64,000 bases of DNA from an uncultured Lachnospiraceae bacterium (GCA_947053345.1 CAMRSM010000010.1:1-64000), one strand, 5' to 3'. Counted from the first letter of the stretch, positions 16,790-26,906 are shown. Notes: generated by a model from the letters alone, not told the origin. Numbers and translations: made by a program.

Positions 16790-19120
16790 ATGGATATAAG
16801 GCTGAAAATGAATGAGATGAACGAGATTCAAAAGGGGACGGTATTTTATACAGAAGGCGAGCCGGTGCGCTATATCTGCGTGGTTTTAAAAGGCTGCGTG
16901 GAACTGTATAATCAGGGAAGCCGTGTAATTTTGGGTAACGGTTGTTTTCTTGGGGTGCAGGATATCTACCTTGGCAGGGCGTTGGCCAGCTGTGCCGCGG
17001 TGGATGATACGGTAATCTATGCGTTCCCGGCAGACGGTGTCTCCTCTGTTGAGAAAATATTGTCCATGAACAAAGATTACCGCGGGCTGCTGATGTATTC
17101 AGCGGTGCGTATCATCAATAACCTGTACCGTGCGGGGCAAGAGTTTAAGAAGCAGGCGACAACGTGCAGCACGTGGCTTACGGAGGCCTACAAAGAGTAC
17201 ATAGCGCTCTCGTCGCAGGCGGGTCTTGGATCCATACGCCAGCCGGGGATTGAGAAGATTCCCCCGTTCGATGAGACTTCCCTGATTGATTACAGAAAAT
17301 TGAGCTTTTATCTGGAGAGCGCGGCGGTTCCGGTCGATGTGATGAAAGCCTTTTACGGTTACGGGGCGGGGATCACGCTTTTTCCGCTGGAACAGGCTTC
17401 CGGTGTGATGTCGGAGCTTGTGCTTGAGTGTATGGAGTCGGCGGGATATCTTGAGGAACTTCTGACACACCTTGTCGGGGAGGATGGGGCGAGCGGTTTT
17501 TTTGCCGCGCTGATCAGTTTTGGGATGAAAACTGCCGGCGGGGAGCTGGAAAAGGTTGCCGGCAAGCGGATTGACGAGTGTATGGAGCAGATCAATGCGC
17601 TGGAAAACCTGTTCGAGAAAAAGACAGGCTGCAAACCTTGCGTCAACCGCGAGAAGATTGAGAAACTTTATCTGGCGCTGCTCACAGGGGAGCACACGGA
17701 GGAAATGCAACAGGAGGAAACACAGGCAGCGGAGCGCCTGAGTGAACTGACGGACTCGGTTGACCAGATATTGAAATATTCGGGTATTGACGCGGAGAAA
17801 GCGGAGCAGTTCAAGACATTGATCGAGCAGTTTGAGACTTCGGAAAACCGGATGGGCACAGAAGACGATGCCAGAAGGCTGCGCCGCTCAATCTCCGTGC
17901 TGTTTTATGATCTGTACGAGGAGACATTTATGCGCGCGCGCGGCAGGATGGACCTGCCGGCAGCCGTCGAACTGTTTTTGGATTTCGGCTATGTGAGCGA
18001 AAAACTTCTGGATAAGAAGACACTGGATTACTTTATCTCCCGGATCGGCTCAAAACATACCGGTACGTATGGCAAGGACGGCAAAGTCTACACCGTGCGC
18101 GAATGGCTGGAGGCGGTTTACAGCGGAAAGCGCGAGCCGTCGAAGAGCGAGATGGACGAGGACTATATGGAATACGTGCGCGGCATGCGCAAATCCAGCC
18201 AGATCACGGATGCGCAGGAAAAACAGCTGATGGCCAACCAGAAGGAAAAGCTGCATTACGAGGTCCGCAATATGTTCCAGTCCAACAACCGCATTGTGAA
18301 TGGACAGATCAGTACCTTTGTGCCTGTGCTGCATCAGGATATGATCATGCAGGATCTTGACCGCACGATGCTGACGCTGGAGAAGATCGAGTCGATGGTG
18401 ATGCGCCTGCGCAAGGTCGACTACAGTGTCTTTTACCGCGATGTGCTGTATTCGCGGCCGGATAAGGGAATTGACAAGATTTATATCATGAAGGAATTTT
18501 ACCCGGATATCATTTTGATGCCGACGGTTGGTTCACGCCCGTCCATGTGGCAGGAGTGTTCCTGCAAGCGCCGGGAATCCGCCGGGAGATTTGTTTTCCC
18601 GACATTTTTCGAGGAGGATTTCGAGGCGGCGATGGTCAAGACTATGGGCAGATACCGCTGGGAGCTCTGCCGTTTCCTGCAGGGCGGTTCCTGGAACAAC
18701 ATAAAATACCGCTCCCTCACGTCAGAGTATTGTGATTACTTACAGTTTTATAAAAAGAACCACGATCTGTCCGAGGAGAAAAAGGAAAAGCTCAAGCTGC
18801 AGATCCAGAAGGGAAAGAATAATTCGCGCGAGGTCTTCGTCATTGACTACGAGCTTTGGGTGCGCAATGAGTCATCGGGGGCGATCCGTCTCAATAAGAC
18901 AGCGCGGGATATTTTAGCGATGTACTGCCCGTTCTCGAAGCCTGTCCGTGCGAAGCTTTCCGGGCAGCCGATGTTCGAGGAGGCATTCGCAAAACCGGAG
19001 AGGGAGCGCGCGAAAAGTGCCCATGACCTTGACCTGCGTATCCGCCAGATCAAAAAGGAGGGAAAGACGGAGGTGCCTCCGGAAGTTGAGGAGACGATGC
19101 GGTATTATCTGGAAAATTAA
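16790..19120 (+). CDS. Cyclic-nucleotide-binding-like domain protein heading a condensin-like locus
   Basis: A 776-residue cytosolic protein. Residues about 8-115 resemble a cyclic-nucleotide-binding (CRP-type) beta-roll: IQKGTVFYTEGEPVRYICVVLKGCVELY, then FLGVQDIYLG where the ligand loop should be. The usual FGE and ligand-contacting Arg are missing, so a different ligand or none is likely. No DNA-binding domain follows. The rest is mostly helical with charged coiled-coil-like stretches (about 270-370 and 440-560) and a basic end. I recognise no Toprim motif, so I do not read it as a JetD equivalent. The ATG at 16790 has GGAAAGGA upstream; a GTG at 16766 is the alternative. It lies 109 nt before the MukF-like gene, so a partner or sensor role for that complex is inferred. 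Confidence 0.7.
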   Translation: MDIRLKMNEMNEIQKGTVFYTEGEPVRYICVVLKGCVELYNQGSRVILGNGCFLGVQDIYLGRALASCAAVDDTVIYAFPADGVSSVEKILSMNKDYRGLLMYSAVRIINNLYRAGQEFKKQATTCSTWLTEAYKEYIALSSQAGLGSIRQPGIEKIPPFDETSLIDYRKLSFYLESAAVPVDVMKAFYGYGAGITLFPLEQASGVMSELVLECMESAGYLEELLTHLVGEDGASGFFAALISFGMKTAGGELEKVAGKRIDECMEQINALENLFEKKTGCKPCVNREKIEKLYLALLTGEHTEEMQQEETQAAERLSELTDSVDQILKYSGIDAEKAEQFKTLIEQFETSENRMGTEDDARRLRRSISVLFYDLYEETFMRARGRMDLPAAVELFLDFGYVSEKLLDKKTLDYFISRIGSKHTGTYGKDGKVYTVREWLEAVYSGKREPSKSEMDEDYMEYVRGMRKSSQITDAQEKQLMANQKEKLHYEVRNMFQSNNRIVNGQISTFVPVLHQDMIMQDLDRTMLTLEKIESMVMRLRKVDYSVFYRDVLYSRPDKGIDKIYIMKEFYPDIILMPTVGSRPSMWQECSCKRRESAGRFVFPTFFEEDFEAAMVKTMGRYRWELCRFLQGGSWNNIKYRSLTSEYCDYLQFYKKNHDLSEEKKEKLKLQIQKGKNNSREVFVIDYELWVRNESSGAIRLNKTARDILAMYCPFSKPVRAKLSGQPMFEEAFAKPERERAKSAHDLDLRIRQIKKEGKTEVPPEVEETMRYYLEN

Positions 19121-19133
19121 GATATGCTAAAAA

Positions 19134-19160
19134 CAGTGGATACCTTTGGGGCATCCACTG
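19134..19160 (+). other. Intercistronic hairpin
   Basis: CAGTGGAT (19134-19141) pairs perfectly with ATCCACTG (19153-19160). No T-run follows, so it may be a processing or stability element between the first and second genes of the condensin-like cluster. Confidence 0.5.
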
Positions 19161-19229
19161 CACGGATAACCCACCCGGTTTTGATGGCGTTTTGGAGCCG
19201 GGGACTATAAAACGGAGACGAGGAAGGGT

Positions 19230-20792
19230 ATGGGCACGGAAGCGGACTATCGTCTGGTGAATGATATCATCGACCACCACGGCGAGAGGGTACAGAATCT
19301 GAAAAAATATTATCCGTTTTTCTATTTGCAGGCAACGAGCCTTGCGCAGTATCATGAGGGGAAGTATGCCCATCTTGACATGGGTTATATTTCCCTCGCG
19401 CTACTGCGCTTTTTTATCGAGGAAAACAATTTCAACGAGCAGGAAGTGACGTTAAAACAGGTACAGGCTTTTTTGGCGGAGCTGCTTTTGCGGGATTTTG
19501 ACCTGCATCTGCCGGAGGAGGAGGAAAAGGAGCTGACAACGTATTTGTTTGACAAACTCCGCAATGACGGGAAGCCTTTCCAGTTTGAGTATTTTGACCC
19601 GGCGGACAAAAAGCGGAAGACTGCGCGCATGAAGCTGGTCGAAAGTGGGATTTCCGGCGGGAATGTTGTTTATTCCATCACCGCGGATGCGATCGAATTC
19701 TATCTGGACACGAAGGAGATCCGCGAGGAAAGCAAGATTAACATCGAACAGCTCTTGCTGGAAAAAATGATACGCACGAAAAATTTTGCGGGCGGCATCG
19801 AGGTTGTGCGGCGGATGAACAGCGAGGTGAACCGGCTCCGCAGGCGAAAAAAAGAAGTGCTGATGATTATGGGCTACAATGTTTTTGAGGGGGTGGCGGC
19901 GCTTGCAGAATTTAACCGCACGGGCGTGCGCTGGTTTAAGGAGGAGCAAAGAGCGTTCACGCGCAACAAGCAGCTTGCGGATGCGGCGCGCCAGAAAGCG
20001 GAGTCCTCACAGGTCACGGACGGACAGGCATTTAAGGAAATCTTCCGTCTTGACAAGGAGCTGCAAAAGGCGATGGCAAACCACGGAAGGCTGCTTGCGG
20101 ACTGTATGGAGTTGCAGGTACGGGCGGACGAGATCATCCACAAATACAAATTCAGCCGCCTGAAAAACGCGTTTGATTTCGGCAGTTTCCTCTCGAAAGC
20201 AAAAGAGCAAGATGACGCGTCCTGTCTGGGGGAACTGGTTCTTCCGCTGCTTATGCCGCAGATCAAAAAGCATTTTTCCCTTGCGCAGGTGGAAAATATA
20301 CTTTTGGCTCCCGTGCCGAATGAGGAAAAGCCCCAATCGTTCCAGGACGGCTGCGAGGAAGATTACCGGTTCGAGGATGAGATTGAGGAGGAGCGCATTG
20401 ACGGGAATTACGGTGCGATCTTAAAGACGCTTCTTGATACCTTGCTTGAGAGGCCGCGGTTTGACCTTGCAGAATTTAACGAGGTGTTGGAAGACAAATA
20501 TTTTGATGAAATCTTTAAAAACAGCGACTATTATTCATTCCTTGTCCAACTTTGCCAGAAGCGCCTCTATGACCTGGAGGAAATCCGGAAGAAGCAGGAT
20601 ACTTTCCTTGACGGCATTTTGGCACGCATGCTTGCCGGTCTCCCGGATACGAAGTACAGGGGGCTGCGTTTTGGCATTGAGCTGGTTTCGGATATCGGAG
20701 GGGAGGATGCACAGGCAGGGGGATTATCGCATGGGGAGCCCGGTAAAGGAGGGGCGTTCTGCACATCAAACGTACGCTTTTACCGGCTGTGA
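19230..20792 (+). CDS. MukF/JetA-like kleisin subunit of an SMC-type complex
   Basis: A 520-residue protein at the position and with the general form of the kleisin (MukF, MksF or Wadjet JetA). The N-terminal 150 residues look like paired winged helices with an acidic loop (HLPEEEEKELTTYLFDKL). After YSITADAIEFYLDTKEI comes a helical region of the kind that dimerises or binds the SMC neck, and the C-terminal third is again globular. The call rests on architecture and on the gene order kleisin, small subunit, SMC-like ATPase, not on a catalytic motif. The ATG follows GAGGAAGG. The downstream gene begins 127 nt later. Confidence 0.7.
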   Translation: MGTEADYRLVNDIIDHHGERVQNLKKYYPFFYLQATSLAQYHEGKYAHLDMGYISLALLRFFIEENNFNEQEVTLKQVQAFLAELLLRDFDLHLPEEEEKELTTYLFDKLRNDGKPFQFEYFDPADKKRKTARMKLVESGISGGNVVYSITADAIEFYLDTKEIREESKINIEQLLLEKMIRTKNFAGGIEVVRRMNSEVNRLRRRKKEVLMIMGYNVFEGVAALAEFNRTGVRWFKEEQRAFTRNKQLADAARQKAESSQVTDGQAFKEIFRLDKELQKAMANHGRLLADCMELQVRADEIIHKYKFSRLKNAFDFGSFLSKAKEQDDASCLGELVLPLLMPQIKKHFSLAQVENILLAPVPNEEKPQSFQDGCEEDYRFEDEIEEERIDGNYGAILKTLLDTLLERPRFDLAEFNEVLEDKYFDEIFKNSDYYSFLVQLCQKRLYDLEEIRKKQDTFLDGILARMLAGLPDTKYRGLRFGIELVSDIGGEDAQAGGLSHGEPGKGGAFCTSNVRFYRL

Positions 20793-20919
20793 GGGCGGTA
20801 GGATACAATGACGGCAGCACACTGCTTTTGAAAACAGCAGGGAAGAGGGCAGTGCCCGTTATGCTCCGTGCGGGCTGCATGCCATCCGGAAAATCTTTGG
20901 AATGTGAGGCATACAAAAA

Positions 20920-21651
20920 ATGGAAAGCAGGAATCTGGAAAAAGCGATGGAGATATTTGGGGCGCTGCTCATCGGTGAGGAGATCAGCCTGGGGCGCGGC
21001 AAAAACGCGGCGCTGTACGAGGCGTACAACCAAAACGCGCAGGTTGGGGAGATTGTTGACCGTATGCTCTCAAAGCTCAACCTGCGGCTCTACGAGTATA
21101 ATTACAGCCTCTATCTGACCGCGGGAACACAAAATAAGGTCTTTGGCTACAGCAACGATGAGTTAAAGCGCATGATGGGGCTCCGGTTAAACCGGGAGCT
21201 TTACCTGTGCTATTACATTATATTTTGTATCATGCAGCATTTCTACAGTGATTCGGCGACCTATACTTTTGCGGAATATGTGCGGACGGAGGAAATTGTG
21301 ACGGCAGTTGATATGTCACTGTCGAACCTGATCGGCCGCCTGCAGGCGTTTGCCGCGAGCGAGGTGGAGGAGAAGAGCTTTTGCGCGGTCGCCGCCACAT
21401 GGGACGAGCTCCCGGTTGTGTTGAATGAGGAAACTGTGCTTCGTGCCGGCAGGGGTTCGCGTGTCGGTTACGCAAAGCTTGTTTTTAATTTTCTGGCCGG
21501 TCAGGGGCTTTTTGTGGAAGCAGGGGGAAAATATTATCCGACAGACCGTTTCCACGGCATGGTGCGCTGTTATTTTGAGCAGGAGCGGAGCAGGCTCTGT
21601 TCGATCATGCAGGGGTGTTCCGGGACGGAGGTTAGCGATGCCACACATTAA
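20920..21651 (+). CDS. MukE/JetB-like small subunit
   Basis: A 243-residue protein matching MukE/MksE/JetB in size, order and composition: a helical N-terminus (LEKAMEIFGALLIGEEISLG), a segment FGYSNDELKRMMGL, and a C-terminal winged-helix-like part ending in FLAGQGLFVEAGGKYYPTDRF. In MukBEF such subunits bridge the kleisin and the ATPase. The end overlaps the next start by 14 nt, so translation of the two is coupled, as expected for subunits of one complex. The ribosome site is weak (GTGAGG). Confidence 0.7.
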   Translation: MESRNLEKAMEIFGALLIGEEISLGRGKNAALYEAYNQNAQVGEIVDRMLSKLNLRLYEYNYSLYLTAGTQNKVFGYSNDELKRMMGLRLNRELYLCYYIIFCIMQHFYSDSATYTFAEYVRTEEIVTAVDMSLSNLIGRLQAFAASEVEEKSFCAVAATWDELPVVLNEETVLRAGRGSRVGYAKLVFNFLAGQGLFVEAGGKYYPTDRFHGMVRCYFEQERSRLCSIMQGCSGTEVSDATH

Positions 21652-24600
21652 CAGGATTAGGGTCAACAATGTCAGATATAATTTCGGGACGCAGTCGTAC
21701 GAGGATTTTTGCCTGAAACCGTTTGGGCACAATATGCTTTACGATCTGGCAAACGGCGGCGGGAAGAGCGTACTCATGCTTTTGATGCTGCAGACGGTGC
21801 TGCCCAACTGTTCCCTGGATGATAAGCAGCCAGTGGAAAAACTGTTCCGCACCGGGGACGGCAGCCAGACGATCCATTCGCTTGTGGAATGGAAGCTGGA
21901 CGCGGCGGATGTCGTGAATGGCTTCCGCTATATGACGACCGGTTTTTGCGCGCGCAAGGCGCAAAATTCGGAGGAGGACAAATCAGGTACGGCATCCATC
22001 GACTATTTCAATTACTGCATATTTTACCGCGACTATAATGCGAACGACATCTGCAATCTCCCGCTTGTGAAAAATAAAGAGAAGATCACCTATACCGGGC
22101 TGCGCAAGTATTTGAAGGAACTGGAGCGGGACAACTCCCTGGTCGTAAAGCTGTTTGACACAAAAAGGGAGTATCAGGGGTTTCTTGCGGATTACGGGAT
22201 TTATGAGAGCGAGTGGGAGATCATCCGGGGAATCAACCGAACGGAAGGGCATGTACGCACGTATTTCGAGACAAATTACAGGACGACGAGGAAAGTGGTC
22301 GAGGAGCTCCTGATCGAGGAGATCATCCAGAAGTCCTTTGCACTGCGCGGCGGTCAGGACGCGGAGGAGGCGATGTCACGCACCCTGCTTGAGATGAAGG
22401 ATAAGCTGGTGGAACTCTCAAAAAAGAAAGCGGAGATCGGCAATTATGACAGGCAGATGGAATTGCTGGCTATGTTTGCGCAGCGCACGGAAACTTTGAA
22501 AGCAGTCTATGCCCGCATGGAGTCTTTGCGGGGGGAGATTTCAGGGCTGCACCGAAAGACCGCATGGATGGAGAGAATTTCCGGGAACCGGCAGGAAGAG
22601 TGCGGGCAGGAGCTTTCCGGGATAAAGGACGCGGCGTGGAAACTGCAGGAGCGCATTGATGCGGCACATTATTTGGGGGATTGCTCGCAGGAAAAACGCC
22701 TTGAGGTGAAGAAGAAGCAGCTTGGGGAGCTGGTGAATGCGCACGAGGATGCCCTGCGGCAGACGGAGCAGGCGATCATATGGAAAGAATCGGAAAATGA
22801 CTATCTGGAATATCAGGAGGAGAGGGCAAAGAGAGATGAGTTGTCGGCGGAGATCGCGGCGATGTCTTCCGAAAAGGGCACATTGCTTTCCGAGGTGCGT
22901 TTTCTCGCGCACCACATGAAAAAAGAACTGGCGCGCACGCAGCAGCAACTTTCCGGGGAGCGTTCCGCGTTGGAGGCGCGATACCACTCTCTGAAAATAC
23001 AGCTCCAGCAGCTCAGGGAGCGCGGGAATGAACTGGCAAGGAATGCAGCCGGCGAAGAAGTGAGGGCACAGCAGCTCAGGGAGCGGCTGGAATATCTTGA
23101 CAATTCTATGAACACGAAGAAGCGCCAGGTCGGCATACTGGTACTTGAGGAGTGCGGCAATAAAAAGGAAGAATACGAAGCGGAATATGCGCGCCTGTCG
23201 AAAGAGCAGGGATCATACAGCGAAAAATTAAGTCAAGTGGCAAAGGAGCTTGAGGAGACGAAGCGGGAATTGCTTGCGTGCGAATTAAGGCTGGAACAGC
23301 TTGGCGGGGAGGAAGTGCTCCAAGCATCCTTTCTCGCTGCTTACAAGGAGGAAAAGCAGCGTGCGGACCGTCTGCTTCTGGTGTATGGCGCGAAGGATTA
23401 TGAGAAGCTGGCAGGACGGATCCGGGAGAAGGAGGTTTCGGCGCGCGTAAAGGAAGAGGAACTTTCCGGGCGGATCAGGCGCAGGCGGGAACGAATCAAA
23501 CGGCTGACGGACGGCGGCTGGGGGGCGGTTCTTGAGGAACTGCCGGGGGCGGAGGAATGGAAGGAATACATCCGCGTGCGGCACGGAATCCATGCACAGA
23601 CGGGCAGGGAGTATCTTGCCGGGATAAAGGAGAATCTGCGGGGGGAATTGTTGAAGCAATATCCATATCTTCCGTACACCCTTGTTGTCGAGGACGGGCT
23701 TGACGAGCTTTGGCAGGATGAGAAGCTACGCCAAGGGGAACAGGCTTTGGTATTTCCGGTTGTGAAGGCGGCAGCACTGCGCAACCAGAGGGAAGTCCTT
23801 TCTGAGGGGGACATCCTGATATTTTCGAAAAAATTCGAGAATTTGGAAGAAGATGCGGCGGCGGAGAAGGAACTCGGAGAATTGTCCGCCGCAGTCCGGG
23901 AAGATGAGCGCCGTATGCGCACGCTGGAGGACCAAAGGGAAACTTACCGGGCAGACGAGAAAAGCCTTTGGCAGTTTTTGAATTGCTATGAAGAAAAATA
24001 CAGGGAATACAAGGAGCGCGCGGCAAAGCGCGAACAGACGCTTGCGGCAGGGCAGGCGCAGAGAGCCGGGCTTCTGGAAAAGCAGAAAGAACTTTCGGCA
24101 CAGGGAGAGTTATGCCGCGCAAAGGTGAAAAAGGCGGGGGAGCGGATGGAGGAGCTTGCCGCGGAGACGGAGGTTTTAAAGCAGCTCAAGCAGGAGTTTG
24201 ATGAGATGCAGGGGATTATCCCGCGCCTTCGGGAAATTGACAGCGCGGCTGCAAAGCTTTCCGGTCAGCAGCAGGAACTTGCGGAAAAATGCTGCCGGAT
24301 GGAGCGGGAAGCGGCGGAAACCTTTGAGCACGCGAACGCCGTCCGGATGAAGTCGGAACAGCTGACTATGCGCTGGAAAGAAAAATATGAAAGATACGAT
24401 GTGCCGGGCGAGTATGGGGAGTGTACGCTTTCCGGGGAGGCGCTTAGGGCGGAGCTTTCCGGGAAATGCCAGGCATATGAGCGCGGGCATTCCGAGGAGG
24501 ATGACAAGAACCGCCTGATGCAGTCGTATGTGTCGGCGATGAACCGCTGCCTGCGCGCGATCGAGGGGCGCGGAGTACCGGTCGCAAAACTCCGGGAGAA

Positions 24601-26053
24601 GGAAGCCCGCGGCGGGCTGTACATGACGGCGGAGCAGGAATTGAAAAAACTGCGCGGCGAGAGGGAAAAGCAGGCTCAGGTGCTGGCGGAAAAGCAGCGG
24701 GAGCTGGCGCAGACCACGGCGGAGTGGAACCGTCTGCACGGCAAAACGGGGCAGCTCGCGGCGGAATTGACCAAGCGTTACGGGGGTATCCCTGCCCTGC
24801 AGCTCGCGGAGGAAGAAATCGGCGAGTATGTCCAGAACAGCCGTGCAAAGCTTGAAATGCTGCGGCAGCAGGAAAGCCAGCTGAAAGAAAAACAGGATGC
24901 GCTGGCGCAGGAGACACTGGCTTTGTGTGATATGCGTAAGGACATCGAGCGCATGATGCATGGCGAGGGAATCCATCCTTTACAGCAGGATGGGGGGGAT
25001 GCCCCGGAAGAAAAAGCGGAGTCATTGAGGCAGCGTTTCCGGAACACGGAGGGGGAGTATGCCCGGGCGGCCGCAGAACAGAAAAAATGCCAGGAGGAGT
25101 TTGCGCACAATCTCCAGAAGGTCACGGAGACGCTTGTGCTGCTCAATGCGGCATCCCTTGCGGATGAGATGCGCGAAAGTGTCGTTCTGCCGGGAAATGA
25201 GCAGGATACGGAACTGCTGGTGAAAAACCTGCACGAGGTCAGGGATTGTCTCGCGCTCGAAAAGGGCAGGATCGAGAGTGGGATTGAGGATATCGTTGGG
25301 CTGAAGGAAAACTTTGAAGACCAGTGCCTGCAGCGCTGTATCAACATAAAAACAGAGCTTGACCGGCTTCCGGCGCTGTCAAAAATCACGCTTTCGGGGG
25401 AACCGATCCCGATCGTTTCCCTGCAGATTCCTTATGTGAAGGAAGAGTTTTACAGGGAGCGGATGTCCGTCTATCTGGATGAGCTGGTGGAAAATGTGGA
25501 AGACTTTAAGGAACCGGCGGACAGGCTCCGTTTTATCCGCAATGCCCTTTCTTTTAAGAAACTGTTTGCGGTCATTGTCAAAGATATGAATGCGATCCGC
25601 CTCAGCCTTTACAAAAGGGAGCGCATGAAGGAGCAGAGCCGTCATCTTCGCTACGAGGAGGCAGTCGGGAGCACCGGGCAGTCACAGGGTATATACATCC
25701 AGTTTTTGATCGCAGTGATCAATTATATTGCGAACATCAATTCCGGGCGGGGCGATGACACGGATCTGGAGAAGGTGATTTTTATCGACAACCCGTTTGG
25801 CGCGGCGAAGGATATTTATATCTGGGAGCCGATCTTTGAACTGCTCCGGACGAACAAAGTGCAGTTGATTGTTCCGGCACGCGGCACGACACCGGCGATC
25901 ACGGGGAGGTTTGACGTAAATTATATTCTCGGGCAAAAACTCGTGGACGGGAAGCAGCAGACGGTCGTGGTCGATTACCATTCAAGTGTCAAGACGGAGG
26001 AACTTGAGTACATTCCGCTGCAGTTTGAGCAGGAAAGCTTTGATTTTCTTTAA
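21638..26053 (+). CDS. MukB/JetC-like SMC-type coiled-coil ATPase
   Basis: A 1471-residue SMC-like protein. The N-terminal head has NGGGKS (Walker A) at 39-44. Two long coiled-coil arms (about 240-620 and 740-1290) flank a globular hinge-like part near 625-735. The C-terminal head has the signature-like STGQSQG at 1345-1351 and Walker B IFIDNP with Asp1384. The next residue, normally the catalytic Glu, is Asn1385. The start at 21638 is set by GGAGG six bases upstream and by the overlap with the small-subunit gene; the frame is open further upstream but has no ribosome site. Size and design fit a chromosome- or plasmid-compacting condensin or a Wadjet-like defence ATPase. No nuclease-like JetD is encoded nearby. 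Confidence 0.82.
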   Translation: MPHINRIRVNNVRYNFGTQSYEDFCLKPFGHNMLYDLANGGGKSVLMLLMLQTVLPNCSLDDKQPVEKLFRTGDGSQTIHSLVEWKLDAADVVNGFRYMTTGFCARKAQNSEEDKSGTASIDYFNYCIFYRDYNANDICNLPLVKNKEKITYTGLRKYLKELERDNSLVVKLFDTKREYQGFLADYGIYESEWEIIRGINRTEGHVRTYFETNYRTTRKVVEELLIEEIIQKSFALRGGQDAEEAMSRTLLEMKDKLVELSKKKAEIGNYDRQMELLAMFAQRTETLKAVYARMESLRGEISGLHRKTAWMERISGNRQEECGQELSGIKDAAWKLQERIDAAHYLGDCSQEKRLEVKKKQLGELVNAHEDALRQTEQAIIWKESENDYLEYQEERAKRDELSAEIAAMSSEKGTLLSEVRFLAHHMKKELARTQQQLSGERSALEARYHSLKIQLQQLRERGNELARNAAGEEVRAQQLRERLEYLDNSMNTKKRQVGILVLEECGNKKEEYEAEYARLSKEQGSYSEKLSQVAKELEETKRELLACELRLEQLGGEEVLQASFLAAYKEEKQRADRLLLVYGAKDYEKLAGRIREKEVSARVKEEELSGRIRRRRERIKRLTDGGWGAVLEELPGAEEWKEYIRVRHGIHAQTGREYLAGIKENLRGELLKQYPYLPYTLVVEDGLDELWQDEKLRQGEQALVFPVVKAAALRNQREVLSEGDILIFSKKFENLEEDAAAEKELGELSAAVREDERRMRTLEDQRETYRADEKSLWQFLNCYEEKYREYKERAAKREQTLAAGQAQRAGLLEKQKELSAQGELCRAKVKKAGERMEELAAETEVLKQLKQEFDEMQGIIPRLREIDSAAAKLSGQQQELAEKCCRMEREAAETFEHANAVRMKSEQLTMRWKEKYERYDVPGEYGECTLSGEALRAELSGKCQAYERGHSEEDDKNRLMQSYVSAMNRCLRAIEGRGVPVAKLREKEARGGLYMTAEQELKKLRGEREKQAQVLAEKQRELAQTTAEWNRLHGKTGQLAAELTKRYGGIPALQLAEEEIGEYVQNSRAKLEMLRQQESQLKEKQDALAQETLALCDMRKDIERMMHGEGIHPLQQDGGDAPEEKAESLRQRFRNTEGEYARAAAEQKKCQEEFAHNLQKVTETLVLLNAASLADEMRESVVLPGNEQDTELLVKNLHEVRDCLALEKGRIESGIEDIVGLKENFEDQCLQRCINIKTELDRLPALSKITLSGEPIPIVSLQIPYVKEEFYRERMSVYLDELVENVEDFKEPADRLRFIRNALSFKKLFAVIVKDMNAIRLSLYKRERMKEQSRHLRYEEAVGSTGQSQGIYIQFLIAVINYIANINSGRGDDTDLEKVIFIDNPFGAAKDIYIWEPIFELLRTNKVQLIVPARGTTPAITGRFDVNYILGQKLVDGKQQTVVVDYHSSVKTEELEYIPLQFEQESFDFL

Positions 26054-26097
26054 ATGAAGTAGTATAATAAAGATTATTGGAAGGAAGGAGCGGCGCG

Positions 26098-26892
26098 ATG
26101 GGAGAGGTTTGTCTTGAGGTAAAGGGGATTTCAAAAAGCTACCACGGAAAAAAAGCGGTGGACGGGCTTTCATTTGTGTTGGCCCCGGGGCAGGTTCTTG
26201 GCCTGATCGGAACCAATGGCGCGGGGAAATCGACGACGATCTCAATGGTCGCGACGCTCACAAAACCGGACGAGGGACAGATTTTATTCCACGGGAAGGA
26301 TGTCAGAAAAAATCCGCGCCCGCTCCGGGAAAAGTTAGGGTATGTGCCGCAGGACATTGCGCTTTACGAGTCGCTGAGCGGGATGGATAATCTGAAATTT
26401 TGGGGGCGTGCCGGGCATCTGCACGGGGCACGTCTGAAGGAAAGGATCCGTGTGGTCAGCGGGATGACGGGCTTTGAACCGGAAACGTTGAAAAAGCGGG
26501 TCGGGGAGTATTCCGGGGGTATGAAGCGGCGGATGAATATCGCGGCTGCGCTGTTGAAGGAGCCGGAGTTATTGATTCTTGACGAGCCGACGGCGGGGGT
26601 TGATATCCAGTCGAGAAATCTGATCCTTGGCGCGATCCGGAAATTGGCGGATGCAGGGACGGCAGTGATCTATGTCGGCCATTACATGGATGAGGTGGAG
26701 AAGCTGTGTGATTCCATCTGTGTTCTTGACCGCGGGCATACGGTGTGCAGTATGCCGCTTCGCGAAGCGCTTTGCAGCGGGGGCGGCAGGATTACTTTGG
26801 CTCAGCTTTACGACAGGCTTTTTGAGGAAACGGGAATGGGGGATAACGGCTGCCTGCATCGGGATGCGGGTGTGCCCCGAATAAACGATTAG
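26098..26892 (+). CDS. ABC transporter-type ATPase, no permease nearby
   Basis: A 264-residue single ABC ATPase of the drug/Na-export (CcmA-like) type: Walker A GTNGAGKST, Q-loop GYVPQD, signature YSGGMKRR, Walker B LLILDEPTAGVD, and H-loop GHYMDE. The C-terminus is about 30 residues longer than a minimal domain. Such proteins normally pair with a membrane permease, but none is encoded upstream or downstream here. Start 26098 follows GGAAGGAGC; a TTG at 26077 is an alternative. It begins 44 nt after the SMC-like gene and may belong to the same transcript. Confidence 0.88.
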   Translation: MGEVCLEVKGISKSYHGKKAVDGLSFVLAPGQVLGLIGTNGAGKSTTISMVATLTKPDEGQILFHGKDVRKNPRPLREKLGYVPQDIALYESLSGMDNLKFWGRAGHLHGARLKERIRVVSGMTGFEPETLKKRVGEYSGGMKRRMNIAAALLKEPELLILDEPTAGVDIQSRNLILGAIRKLADAGTAVIYVGHYMDEVEKLCDSICVLDRGHTVCSMPLREALCSGGGRITLAQLYDRLFEETGMGDNGCLHRDAGVPRIND

Positions 26893-26906
26893 ATTGGATG
26901 GTTCCT

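Noticed and set aside
16790-19120. First gene of the condensin locus as a JetD nuclease or a CRP-type transcription factor
   Set aside because: No Toprim acidic motif and no helix-turn-helix are visible; only the sensor-like beta-roll is supported.
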